Below, in pieces: positions 44,443 through 53,958 of a stretch of 64,000 nucleotides of DNA. How positions within the stretch are numbered: the stretch's first letter is position 1; the number at the start of each line of letters is the position of its first letter. Source of the stretch: Snuella lapsa. GTDB lineage: Bacteria > Bacteroidota > Bacteroidia > Flavobacteriales > Flavobacteriaceae. The notes beneath the pieces were generated by a model. It worked only from the letters and a program-made list of their open reading frames with translations. It was not told the origin of the DNA and did not search any database. Position numbers and translations under genes: made by a program. The DNA is taken from positions 1 through 64,000 of the forward strand of contig NZ_BAABCY010000092.1 in assembly GCF_039539345.1 (NCBI RefSeq), written 5' to 3'.

Positions 44443-46044
44443 ATGAATACAATGAGAATATTAGGCTTAGTTGGATTTTTAATTGTTATCACTTTTTCAA
44501 TAAAGTGTAAGAATCATGAAAAAGATGTTTTACATCGTAATGATAAGTATGTCTCTATAGAAGGAAGGCAGTTTATTGACTCTTTGGGAAGAACTTTGAC
44601 ATTGCATGGTATAAGCGTGATAAATAAAGACCCAAAAACAAATTACCTTGGGCATATTTCTCCAGAAGAGTTTAAGATGTTTAAGGAATGGGGCTTTAAT
44701 GTTATTAGATTGGGTATTATATGGGATGGCTTAGAACCAGAACCAGGAGTCTATAACCAAGAGTATCTTAAGGGGATTGATGACATGATACAATGGGCAA
44801 CCGATAGCGGTCTGTATGTTTTTCTGGACATGCACCAAGATTTGTATAGTGTTGATTTTAGTGATGGTGCACCTTCATGGGCTACAATAACCAATAATGA
44901 GCCACATCTTACGGGCGGTGTTTGGAGTGAGGCCTATTTAATTAGCCCTGCTGTACAAACAGCGTTCGATAATTTTTGGGCCAATGCTCCAGCTCCAGAT
45001 GGCGTAGGCATTCAGGACCATTATTTAAACCTTTGGAAGTTTTTGGCAGAACGCTATAAGGATAACAGAAAAGTAATTGGTTTCGATGTTATGAACGAAC
45101 CTTTTATGGGGTCTGATGCTAATAAAGTGATGCCTTTATTAATAGAATCCTATGCAAAAATATTAGCAGAAGAATTGGGAGAAGCACCTTCTTCGCTAGA
45201 GGAAGTGATGCATTTGTGGAATAATGATAAAATGAAGGTTCTAGAGTCCTTATCCGACAAAGAAACCTATAAAAAATGGTTGGATGTTATCTATGAGGTC
45301 AATGCCAATTTTGAAAGCAGAACGCTAACAGCATTTTACCAAAGAGCAAGGGACGAAATTCGCAAAGTCAATAAAAACCATATTATTTTCACGGAGCACA
45401 GCTATTTTACCAATATGGGCTTGGTTGGAGCACTAGGAGAAATTGTCGATGAGCAGGGGAAAAAAGACCCATTGGTGGCTTATGCGGCACATGGGTACGA
45501 TCTAGTGGTCGATACCGATGCACTTACGTTGGGCAGCAACGATCGTGTAGAACTCATTTTTGAACGCATTGCCCAAACAGGGCAACGATTAGACGTCCCT
45601 GTATTAATTGGTGAATGGGGAGCCTTGCACGGTCAATCACCCGAACTGATTCCAACGGCCAACTTTTTACTAAACCAATTCAGTAAGCACGGTTTTAGTG
45701 ATGCATTTTGGGCTTATGGCAAATTTTTATTAGACGCCTCTTTTCTAGATGTATTAAAGAAACCATACCCAGTAGAAACGTCAGGTAGTTTGGAAAGTTA
45801 CAGCTTTGATTATGATACAGGAGTATTCAGTTGTACTTGGCAAGAAAGAGAAACTATAACCGCCTCTACCCGCATTTATGTGTCAGATTTAAGTAAGCTA
45901 AATAAAGATGCCATGCAATTGAATCCCAATTCGAAAGGAGTGTCCATTGAAAAACTAGAACATTCAAAAGCAGGGCATTTGGTTATTCCGCCAAGTGGAA
46001 AAGATGCGAAACGCAAGCTGTCATTTTTATTAACTAAAAAATAA
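44443..46044 (+). CDS. GH5 glycoside hydrolase of endoglycoceramidase type
   Basis: A 533-residue exported hydrolase, probably a lipoprotein (C22). The GH5 barrel shows L-H-G-I-S-V near 54, F-N-V-I-R-L near 85, D-M-H-Q-D-L near 129, the acid/base E219 in V-M-N-E-P-F, F-T-E-H-S near 316 and the nucleophile E391 in I-G-E-W-G. A C-terminal beta domain follows (about 430-533). The D-M-H-Q-D and N-E-P-F pattern is that of endoglycoceramidases, which cut an oligosaccharide from ceramide, rather than of cellulases. Lipid specificity is inference. Confidence 0.8.
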   Translation: MNTMRILGLVGFLIVITFSIKCKNHEKDVLHRNDKYVSIEGRQFIDSLGRTLTLHGISVINKDPKTNYLGHISPEEFKMFKEWGFNVIRLGIIWDGLEPEPGVYNQEYLKGIDDMIQWATDSGLYVFLDMHQDLYSVDFSDGAPSWATITNNEPHLTGGVWSEAYLISPAVQTAFDNFWANAPAPDGVGIQDHYLNLWKFLAERYKDNRKVIGFDVMNEPFMGSDANKVMPLLIESYAKILAEELGEAPSSLEEVMHLWNNDKMKVLESLSDKETYKKWLDVIYEVNANFESRTLTAFYQRARDEIRKVNKNHIIFTEHSYFTNMGLVGALGEIVDEQGKKDPLVAYAAHGYDLVVDTDALTLGSNDRVELIFERIAQTGQRLDVPVLIGEWGALHGQSPELIPTANFLLNQFSKHGFSDAFWAYGKFLLDASFLDVLKKPYPVETSGSLESYSFDYDTGVFSCTWQERETITASTRIYVSDLSKLNKDAMQLNPNSKGVSIEKLEHSKAGHLVIPPSGKDAKRKLSFLLTKK

Positions 46045-46074
46045 TATAGTAGTGTCCATACAAAATAAATAATA

Positions 46075-46932
46075 ATGCACTTAAAGAATGTTTTTTATTG
46101 TTTTATGTTTTCTGTTTTTGGAGCTTTTAGCCAAGAACAGATTAGTGTTATGAGCTACAATGTTGGCTACGATGAAGCATTGTATAATTCGGGCGAACCA
46201 AAAGAAAATTATTGGGTAAATCGTAGGGTACATCAAGTAGCCCTTATTAATTTTCATCAACCAGATATTATTGGCTTACAAGAACCTCATTTACATCAGC
46301 TAAAGTATTTGCATGAAAATGTTAATGGTTATAATTGGGTTGGTAATGGGCGTGAAGACGGAATGGAAGCAGGGGAGTACAATCCTATTTTTTACAAAGC
46401 AAACAGATTTAAATTGTTACAGTCAGGGATATTTTGGCTTTCTGAAACTCCCAATAGGGTAAGTAAATCTTGGGATGCAGGATATACACGCATATGTACA
46501 TGGGCATTGTTTGAAAATAAAGAAACACAAAAGCAGTTTTATGTGTTCAATACACATTTTGACAGTAAAGGAAAGGAAGCTAGAATTAAGAGTGCAACCA
46601 TAATTAATGAAAAGGTAAACGAATTAGATGGAAATATTCCAGTGTTTGTATTGGGAGATTTTAATTTTTCGCCAGAAAGTAAAGCATATAATGAGATGGT
46701 TACATACGGACTTAATGATTCTAAAACAATTGTCCAGTCAGATCCATACGGACCTGATGGAACCTATAACGGATTTCAATTCGATAGAATTTCAAAATAT
46801 AGAATCGACTATGTTTTTGTAAATAGCATAGTTGATGTTTTAAAATATGGAGTACTTACCGATAGCTATGAAATGAAATATCCATCCGATCATTTTCCAA
46901 TATGGATAACTGCCAAAATTAGAGTGAAATAA
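46075..46932 (+). CDS. Exported endonuclease/exonuclease/phosphatase-family phosphodiesterase
   Basis: A 285-residue DNase I-fold enzyme with a signal peptide (to about 20, ending A-F-S-Q). Catalytic motifs are M-S-Y-N-V near 26, G-L-Q-E-P near 68, Y-V-F-N-T-H-F-D near 162, L-G-D-F-N near 200, Y-R-I-D-Y near 245 and S-D-H-F-P near 270. The F-W-L-S-E-T-P segment is shared with the 53188 gene. The fold covers nucleases, sphingomyelinases and inositol polyphosphate phosphatases; among glycan genes an exported lipid or glycan phosphodiesterase is more likely than a nuclease. It lies 30 bases after GH5 and 14 before the next gene. Confidence 0.8.
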   Translation: MHLKNVFYCFMFSVFGAFSQEQISVMSYNVGYDEALYNSGEPKENYWVNRRVHQVALINFHQPDIIGLQEPHLHQLKYLHENVNGYNWVGNGREDGMEAGEYNPIFYKANRFKLLQSGIFWLSETPNRVSKSWDAGYTRICTWALFENKETQKQFYVFNTHFDSKGKEARIKSATIINEKVNELDGNIPVFVLGDFNFSPESKAYNEMVTYGLNDSKTIVQSDPYGPDGTYNGFQFDRISKYRIDYVFVNSIVDVLKYGVLTDSYEMKYPSDHFPIWITAKIRVK

Positions 46933-46946
46933 ATTAACGATTAAAA

Positions 46947-49910
46947 ATGAACATAACGAAAAACACATTAAAAATTATTACAGCCCTATTCCTTTTCTTT
47001 TTTACAGTTGGCTTAGTGGCACAATCTGAAGTAAATTACAGTATAGCCGACACTCCTTGGGAAGCAGGCTTTGGCAACCATAGAGCTGTTGTTGAGGTTC
47101 CCGAAAAAGCTGAAGCTATCAAGCTTGATTTTAATTGGAGACGCCACGATAAAAACCCCGAAGACCGAAGGCTTTTAATAATTAATGCCAAAACGGGAGA
47201 TACCATACCCAATGTACATCGATTAACTATAAATAATGAAACCTGTAAGTTGGTATTTGGCCCCGTTGAAAAAGGCACCTATTATTTTTACTATTTACCC
47301 TTTAAGCCAGATAATGATTGGGGATATTATCGGTACGATTACCTTAAGAAGGAAAACAGTCCTAGTGAGCAATGGATAGTTGAGAACAAATTGGAACAGC
47401 TTAAAAAAACAAAAAAATTACCAAAAGCGATTTGTAAAGAAATCCAGGCCAGAACAGACTTCGATTCTTATTATCCAATGGAGGTTACCGCTACTAAACA
47501 GGAGCAACATCAATTAGAGAACAGTACTTCGTCAAACTATATCGCTATTGCAGAAGATAGAAAGTACCCCATTAAAATGCGAGAGCATTTGCCCTTAAAA
47601 TGGATTAAAGATGGTAAAACACATCAATTTGAAGGAACGGCTCAGAAACATGAATATTATGCGTTTCAATTAGGGATTTATGCATTCAAAACGAACCTTG
47701 AAAATGTATCTCTGGAATTTCAAGACTTAAAATACCTAAATAATAATACAATTCCAGCAAGTGCCTTTACCTGCTTCAATACACATGGAGTAGATCCCTA
47801 TGGAACTCCCTTTACAAAACAGGTTGACATTAATAAAGGGAAAGTACAACCGTTGTGGGTAGGTGTGGACATACCTAAAAGTGCCCAATCAGGAACATAC
47901 AAAGGGCATGTTACGATTAAGGTCGATAATCAACCCGATAAAACGATTGAAATTATTTTACATGTTTCAGAAGAAACCATTGCCGATAGAGGTGATAATG
48001 AACCTTGGAGGCATTCCCGTTTACGTTGGTTGAATTCGACCATAGGCCTAGATAGTGAACCAACAAAACCCTACGCGCCAATTACATTAATCGAGGAAAA
48101 TAAGCTTGACCTATATGGTAAGCAGGTTACATTAAATGAATATGGACTGCCTTCAGCTATCAATGTTTGGGGAACGGAAATTTTAAAAAAACCAATACGA
48201 TATAGTATAGAAGGGGAAACAGTAGAGGCGACAAACAAGAAATCGACGAACTTGGATAAAGGTGTTGTTGAAAAGACAGTTTCAGCGTACTCCAAGAATT
48301 TTGATATACAAACCACTAATACCAGCGAGTTTGATGGCCATTTAAGTTATAAGATAAAACTTGTAGCAAAACAAGATGGCCAACTGGACAATTTTAAATT
48401 AGAAATACCCTTTCAATCCAACATAGCAGAATATATGATGGGTATGGGCTTACCAGGAACAAAGGTTCCGGAAAAACATAAAGCAAAATGGAAAGGGCCT
48501 CACGATAGTTTCTGGGTAGGTAACACTTATGGCGGATTGCATGTAGAGTTGAGGGGAGGTGACTATCACGGCCCATTACTCAATCTTTATAAGCCCGAAC
48601 CGCCCAAAAGTTGGCATAATGGAGGTAAAGGCGGTTTTTCAATAGAGAAAGGTACTAATGAAACAACAGCAACAATATACACTGGGCAACGAAAGTTCCG
48701 AAAAGGAGAAACATTGGTTTTTGAGCTAGCATTTTTGATTACTCCTGTAAAACAGATAGATACTAAATCACAATTTGTAAATAGATACTATCATAACGGA
48801 TTAGATCCCATGCCAAAAGATGATGAAATTACCGATGGCGTTAAGATTGTAAACCTACACCATGCTAGTAAATATAACCCCTATATTAACTATCCTTTTA
48901 TTGCGACCAAAGAAATGAAAAGTTTTGTTGACCAATTGCATGACAAGGATCTAAAAGTTAAAATTTACTATACCATTAGGGAGCTTTCTAATTATACTAC
49001 CGAAATATGGGCGTTACGCAGTTTGGGAAATGAAATTTTAGGAACAGGCAAAGGCGGAGGATACCCTTGGTTACGAGAGCACTTAGTAGCCGATTACCGT
49101 CCGCAGTGGTATTCGCCACTTGAAAATGGCATCGATGCTTCCATTGTTAATGCACCTGGAGATTCTCGCTGGTACAACTATTATTTAGAAGGATTAGCAT
49201 GGTTGGTTAAAAAAATTGAAATAGATGGCTTATATTTAGACGATGTATCTTACGACAGACGCATTTTAAAACGGATGCGAAAGATTTTAGACAGAATAAA
49301 GCCAGGATGCATGATGGATTTACATTCCAATACAGGGTTTTCAAAGGGACCAGCGACGCAATATACCGAGTTTTTTCCGTATTTGGATAAGCTTTGGTTT
49401 GGAGAATCTTTCAAATACGACGAGATGCCTCCCGAGAACTGGTTGGTTGAAGTTTCAGGAATCCCGTTCGGGCATATGGGCGATATGCTACATGCAGGGG
49501 GAAATCCTTGGCGTGGTATGGTGTATGGTATGACTGTGCGTTATCCCTGGTTTACCGAAGGAGTAAGTTGCGATCCAAGACAAATTTGGAAAGTTTGGGA
49601 TAGTTTTGGTATTGAAGATGCAAGGATGATAGGCTATTGGGACAAACGACCAGTAATAAATACCAACAATCCAGACGTGAAGGCTACTGCCTATATTAAG
49701 GAAGGCAAACTTTTGGTTGCCGTTGCTAGTTGGGCAAAAGAACCAGTGAGTGTAAAATTAAATATTGATTGGGATGCTGTTGGATTAAATAAATCCCAAG
49801 TTAAAATGATTGCCCCTAAAATTGAAAAATTTCAACCAAACAAACACTTTTTTATAGACGAAGCAATAAAAATCGACCCAACTAAAGGGTGGTTATTGGT
49901 TATAGAATAA
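46947..49910 (+). CDS. Large exported glycoside hydrolase, GH123/DUF6067-like
   Basis: The 987-residue product has a signal peptide (to about 26), beta-sandwich regions up to about 560, and a TIM-barrel-like segment (about 630-900) with K-I-Y-Y-T-I-R-E-L, D-G-L-Y-L-D-D-V-S-Y-D and M-D-L-H-S-N, where the paired aspartates lie at the end of a strand as in a hydrolase active site. A small C-terminal beta domain follows. The layout resembles Bacteroidota DUF6067/GH123-type proteins; GH123 itself acts on beta-GalNAc of glycosphingolipids. Family placement is by pattern and moderate. Confidence 0.6.
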   Translation: MNITKNTLKIITALFLFFFTVGLVAQSEVNYSIADTPWEAGFGNHRAVVEVPEKAEAIKLDFNWRRHDKNPEDRRLLIINAKTGDTIPNVHRLTINNETCKLVFGPVEKGTYYFYYLPFKPDNDWGYYRYDYLKKENSPSEQWIVENKLEQLKKTKKLPKAICKEIQARTDFDSYYPMEVTATKQEQHQLENSTSSNYIAIAEDRKYPIKMREHLPLKWIKDGKTHQFEGTAQKHEYYAFQLGIYAFKTNLENVSLEFQDLKYLNNNTIPASAFTCFNTHGVDPYGTPFTKQVDINKGKVQPLWVGVDIPKSAQSGTYKGHVTIKVDNQPDKTIEIILHVSEETIADRGDNEPWRHSRLRWLNSTIGLDSEPTKPYAPITLIEENKLDLYGKQVTLNEYGLPSAINVWGTEILKKPIRYSIEGETVEATNKKSTNLDKGVVEKTVSAYSKNFDIQTTNTSEFDGHLSYKIKLVAKQDGQLDNFKLEIPFQSNIAEYMMGMGLPGTKVPEKHKAKWKGPHDSFWVGNTYGGLHVELRGGDYHGPLLNLYKPEPPKSWHNGGKGGFSIEKGTNETTATIYTGQRKFRKGETLVFELAFLITPVKQIDTKSQFVNRYYHNGLDPMPKDDEITDGVKIVNLHHASKYNPYINYPFIATKEMKSFVDQLHDKDLKVKIYYTIRELSNYTTEIWALRSLGNEILGTGKGGGYPWLREHLVADYRPQWYSPLENGIDASIVNAPGDSRWYNYYLEGLAWLVKKIEIDGLYLDDVSYDRRILKRMRKILDRIKPGCMMDLHSNTGFSKGPATQYTEFFPYLDKLWFGESFKYDEMPPENWLVEVSGIPFGHMGDMLHAGGNPWRGMVYGMTVRYPWFTEGVSCDPRQIWKVWDSFGIEDARMIGYWDKRPVINTNNPDVKATAYIKEGKLLVAVASWAKEPVSVKLNIDWDAVGLNKSQVKMIAPKIEKFQPNKHFFIDEAIKIDPTKGWLLVIE

Positions 49911-49916
49911 TATATC

Positions 49917-52900
49917 ATGGTAAAAACAATTAAGCGCATTACATTTCTAATATTATTGTTTGCAATTCAAGATATGCTGGCACAAAAGGCTCGAATTACA
50001 GAAGAGAAAATGACTATGAAAACCTATATGTTTTCAGAGCCTAGCCCCATTCCCCAAATAGGGAGGCTATATCCTTATTTTAGGTTTGATGGTTATACCG
50101 ATAAAGCAGAAGATAAACAATGGAATATGGTGGTGATGGAGAACGACCATATAAAAGTGTTTGTTTGTCCCGATATTGGAGGTAAGATATGGGGCGCAAT
50201 AGAAAAATCGACAGGCAAGGAATTCATGTACTACAACCATGTGGTTAAATTTAGGGATGTAGCTATGCGTGGTGCTTGGACTTCCGGTGGTTTGGAATAC
50301 AATTTTGGTGATATTGGACATATTCCAACCTGTGCGACTCCCGTTGATTATCGAATTAAGGAAAATGACGACGGAAGTGTATCCTGTATAGTTGGGGCAT
50401 TGGACCTGCCATCACGGACCAATTGGAATGTAGAGATACGATTACCTAAAGACAAAGCTTATTTTGAAACCAAAGCATCATGGTTCAATAATTCAGACCT
50501 TCCAGTAACCTATTACCATTGGATGAATGCGGCTGCAAAATCAAAAGGGAATTTAGAATTTTTATATCCTGGGAACAAACGTATTGGGCATGGTGGCGAA
50601 TTAGGAGCGTGGCCCATAGAAGATGGTAGGGAAATTAATTTTTATGAAAAGAATAATTTCGGGATCTATAAATCGTACCACGTTATCAATACATATTCCG
50701 ATTATTTTGGCGGGTATTATCACGATGATGATTTTGGTTTTGGACACTATAGCCTATACGATGACAAGCCCGGAAAAAAGATATGGATATGGGGGCTTTC
50801 AGACCAAGGAATGATATGGGAAGATCTCTTAACAGATTCCGATGGACAATATATCGAATACCAATCAGGGAAGTTGTTCAATCAAGCAGCAGCAAGTAGT
50901 ACATATACACCATTTAAGCATCGTGAATTTGCACCGAACGATTCCGACCTTATGAAAGAATATTGGTTTCCTTTAAAAGAAACCAAGGGTATGGTGGCAG
51001 CTTCACCCTATGGCGTTTTGAATATCCAACCTAATGAGGACAAACTAACCTTGTTTATAAGTGCACTACAGAATATAGAAGATGATTTGCTTGTAAAAGT
51101 AAATGGCAATACACTTCTTAATAAAAAAGTAAAACTCAGTATCCTTCAATTACATACCGAAACAATTCAAGTAGCACCGTCTGATGATTTTGAAGTACAG
51201 CTAGGACAAAATAAATTGTACTATAGTTCGGGAGCTTCCAATGTAGATAGACCAGTTGAGCCCAATAAGGATTTCAATTGGAATACAGCCTATGGGTTAT
51301 ATGTTGAAGGACTAGAACTCGAAAAACAACGACGCTATCCCGAAGCCTTGGTAAGTTATTTGGAAAGCAACAAAAAAGAACCTGGGTTTTTGCCAACCTT
51401 AAATAGATTAGCTCTAAGTTATTATCGCATCATGCAATACGATATAGCCCTAGAATATACAAAACAGGCTATGGCGATTGATACTTATGATGGTTTGGCA
51501 AATTATAATTATGGCATAATCAATACGGCATTAGGGAATACCAATGAGGCCAAAAGTGGATTCGCCATAGCAAGCCATGATATAGCATACAGATCAGCAT
51601 CATACGTAGCATTGGCTAAGTTGTTTTTAGTTGAAAATCAATTTGGTAAAGCAAAAACTTATTTGGATAAGGCCTTAAGTTATAACGCATTCAACATAAC
51701 TGCCCACGAATTACAAGCCCTTATCCATAGAAAGGAAGACCAACCAAAATTGGCTCTGGAAAAACTTAAAGCCATCACAAATTTGGATGCCACCAATGTA
51801 TTCGTTAATTCCGAGCAAGTGTTCTTGAACGCAATAAATGATACCGAATTCAATAAGCAAATTACTAATGAGCTACCGTACGAAACCTATTTGGAATTGG
51901 CTTTAAAGTATAAAAGTTTTGGATGTTCAGAAGAAGCTTTAAAAATATTGAAGTTAGCCCCAGAACAGCCTATGGTACTTTTATGGTCGGCTTTTTTAGA
52001 TAAAGGAAATGGAACAGACTATTTAAACAAAGCACTAAACCAATCGGTAGATTTGGTGTTTCCACATCGCATAGAGAGTGTGGATATGTTACAGCACCTC
52101 ATAAGCGAAAATGACCATTGGAAACTAAACTATTATTTAGGACTTATCTATTGGAACAAAGGACTAATTGCCGAAGCAAAAAAAGCATTTGAAGCTTGCG
52201 GAAACCTGCCCGATGCGCCTGTGTTCTACCTTTCAAAGGCAAAACTTTTTACAGACCAAAACCAGCTTGTTGGTGACCTGCTCGAAAAGGCGTACCGTTT
52301 AGAGCCGTCTAATTGGAGAGTAAATATGGCCTTAATAGAACACTATCTGGAAAAAAATGAATTGGAGGCCGCTTTAAAAAAAGCAAAAAAGTTTTTAAAG
52401 CTATACCCTGAAAAGTCTCAATTTGGAATGCATTATGCCAAAGCACTCATAGGCTTAAAGAAGTACGATGCATGTATAGACTTTTTAAAGACCTTTAATG
52501 TATTGCCATATGAAGGGGCCACCATTGGGAGAACCATTTATCACGAATCATGCGTAAGAGCCGCTTACGAAGCCCTAAGGAAAAACAATTACAAGAAAGC
52601 AATAGATTATGCCAAACAAGCCAAACTGTGGCCCAAAAACTTGGGAGTTGGAAAGCATTACGATGTCGATGAACGGCTGGATAATTTCATTGTAGCTTTT
52701 AGTTTGGAGCAGATGGATAAACATTCCGAAGCACTAAAGGCATATGCTACAATTGCAGAGCACAATACCCCAAAGTATTTAAATGAAAGTACCAAACTCT
52801 ATTTACAGCTCGTAGCATTGGAAAAAGCAGGAAACACTAAGGAAGCAGATCAGCTTTTACATGAAGTTTTGCAGCATGATAAAACCAATACCTATTTAAA

Positions 52901-53051
52901 ATGGGTTGAAGCTAAGTATAAGAATAACAATCCAGATAAAATTCAACAGGAAATAATGGCAGCTGGGACAGAGGTACAGGTGTACGATACAAAATTCGTG
53001 GATACAGAATTTGAACTGTTAATAGATCTTTTAAGCATAATTGAAAAGTAA
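49917..53051 (+). CDS. DUF5107 domain + TPR protein
   Basis: The 1044-residue product has a signal peptide (to about 23), a galactose-mutarotase-like DUF5107 domain (about 40-330, with V-C-P-D-I-G-G-K-I-W-G, G-G-L-E-Y-N-F-G and H-W-M-N-A-A), a linker, then many tetratricopeptide-like helices from about 450 to 1020. DUF5107 proteins are common next to carbohydrate hydrolases and may recognise or process sugars; the mutarotase fold also occurs in lyases and hydrolases. It starts 7 bases after the GH123-like gene, closing the hydrolase operon at a strong terminator. Catalysis is not shown. Confidence 0.7.
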   Translation: MVKTIKRITFLILLFAIQDMLAQKARITEEKMTMKTYMFSEPSPIPQIGRLYPYFRFDGYTDKAEDKQWNMVVMENDHIKVFVCPDIGGKIWGAIEKSTGKEFMYYNHVVKFRDVAMRGAWTSGGLEYNFGDIGHIPTCATPVDYRIKENDDGSVSCIVGALDLPSRTNWNVEIRLPKDKAYFETKASWFNNSDLPVTYYHWMNAAAKSKGNLEFLYPGNKRIGHGGELGAWPIEDGREINFYEKNNFGIYKSYHVINTYSDYFGGYYHDDDFGFGHYSLYDDKPGKKIWIWGLSDQGMIWEDLLTDSDGQYIEYQSGKLFNQAAASSTYTPFKHREFAPNDSDLMKEYWFPLKETKGMVAASPYGVLNIQPNEDKLTLFISALQNIEDDLLVKVNGNTLLNKKVKLSILQLHTETIQVAPSDDFEVQLGQNKLYYSSGASNVDRPVEPNKDFNWNTAYGLYVEGLELEKQRRYPEALVSYLESNKKEPGFLPTLNRLALSYYRIMQYDIALEYTKQAMAIDTYDGLANYNYGIINTALGNTNEAKSGFAIASHDIAYRSASYVALAKLFLVENQFGKAKTYLDKALSYNAFNITAHELQALIHRKEDQPKLALEKLKAITNLDATNVFVNSEQVFLNAINDTEFNKQITNELPYETYLELALKYKSFGCSEEALKILKLAPEQPMVLLWSAFLDKGNGTDYLNKALNQSVDLVFPHRIESVDMLQHLISENDHWKLNYYLGLIYWNKGLIAEAKKAFEACGNLPDAPVFYLSKAKLFTDQNQLVGDLLEKAYRLEPSNWRVNMALIEHYLEKNELEAALKKAKKFLKLYPEKSQFGMHYAKALIGLKKYDACIDFLKTFNVLPYEGATIGRTIYHESCVRAAYEALRKNNYKKAIDYAKQAKLWPKNLGVGKHYDVDERLDNFIVAFSLEQMDKHSEALKAYATIAEHNTPKYLNESTKLYLQLVALEKAGNTKEADQLLHEVLQHDKTNTYLKWVEAKYKNNNPDKIQQEIMAAGTEVQVYDTKFVDTEFELLIDLLSIIEK

Positions 53052-53079
53052 CCGCAACAAACATGTTGTTTGCGGTTTT
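53050..53079. terminator. Terminator closing the hydrolase operon
   Basis: An 8-bp stem AACCGCAA/TTGCGGTT with inner pairing, overlapping the stop codon and followed by a TTTTATT tract. Its symmetry could also serve the convergent gene at 53188. Confidence 0.75.
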
Positions 53080-53187
53080 ATTGCTTATAATAAGAAATTG
53101 ATATTGATGCTTTTCTCTAGAAAATAACGATTTAAAGCCATGATATATGCTATCAGCAACAATTGTGTGGCTTATATAAATTAAGCT

Positions 53188-53958
53188 TTATAATGCTATC
53201 TCTGCATATATCGGGCAATGATCTGATAAAAAAATGTCGTTTAAGGTCTCAGCAAGGACAGCATATCGTTTTACCTTTTTAACATGTCGTATAAAAATGT
53301 AATCAATTAGTTTTCGTACTTCAAATGGTCGGTTATCAAAACCACAAGTAGACCAATTAGGCCCATAGGTGTAAATGGCTACTTTTTTCGAATGGAGTAA
53401 AGTATACTTCCCATTAGGAGCGGTTAAGGTTTTTATGCCTTCCGATTCTGGAATGAGATTAAAATCACCTGTTAGTATAAATGGTAAATCTCCAGCCAAT
53501 GCAATCGATTTTTGTTTCAATAGTTTTGCACTTTCTTTTCGGGCTTCTTTCCCTTTATGATCAAAATGTGTGTTCATAAAAAAGAATGTTTTTCCGGTTA
53601 TTTTATCTTTAAGTAATACCCAAGTAGCAATTCTCTCGAGGGCAGCATCCCAGCCTTTACTTACTTTGTTTGGAGTTTCGCTTAACCAAAATGTATTGCT
53701 TTGTAGTGCTTCAAACCGGTCTTTTCGATAAAAAATAGGAGAAAACTCGCCTTTATCTTTACCATCTTCCCGTCCTACACCAACAGTATTATATTGATCT
53801 AGGTTCTTTTTTAAATAATCCAGTTGCGTTACCAGTACTTCTTGCATACCAATGATGTCCAGATCGTAAAAATGAATCATCCGTACAATGTTTTCTTTTC
53901 TATGGTGCCAATTTTGTTTACCATCATCTGGATTGTCATATCGGATATTGAATGACAT
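53188..53958 (-). pseudogene. 5'-truncated endonuclease/exonuclease/phosphatase-family gene
   Basis: The 256-residue frame opens at M-S-F-N-I-R-Y-D-N-P, which in relatives is the first strand of the domain, normally preceded by an exported signal peptide of 20-40 residues. Here that part is missing and an RHS gene fragment begins at the same point on the other strand. The domain is otherwise complete: M-Q-E-V, F-M-N-T-H-F-D, L-T-G-D-F-N, L-I-D-Y-I-F and S-D-H-C-P. It is a paralogue of the 46075 gene. The product, if made, would stay in the cytoplasm. Confidence 0.7.
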
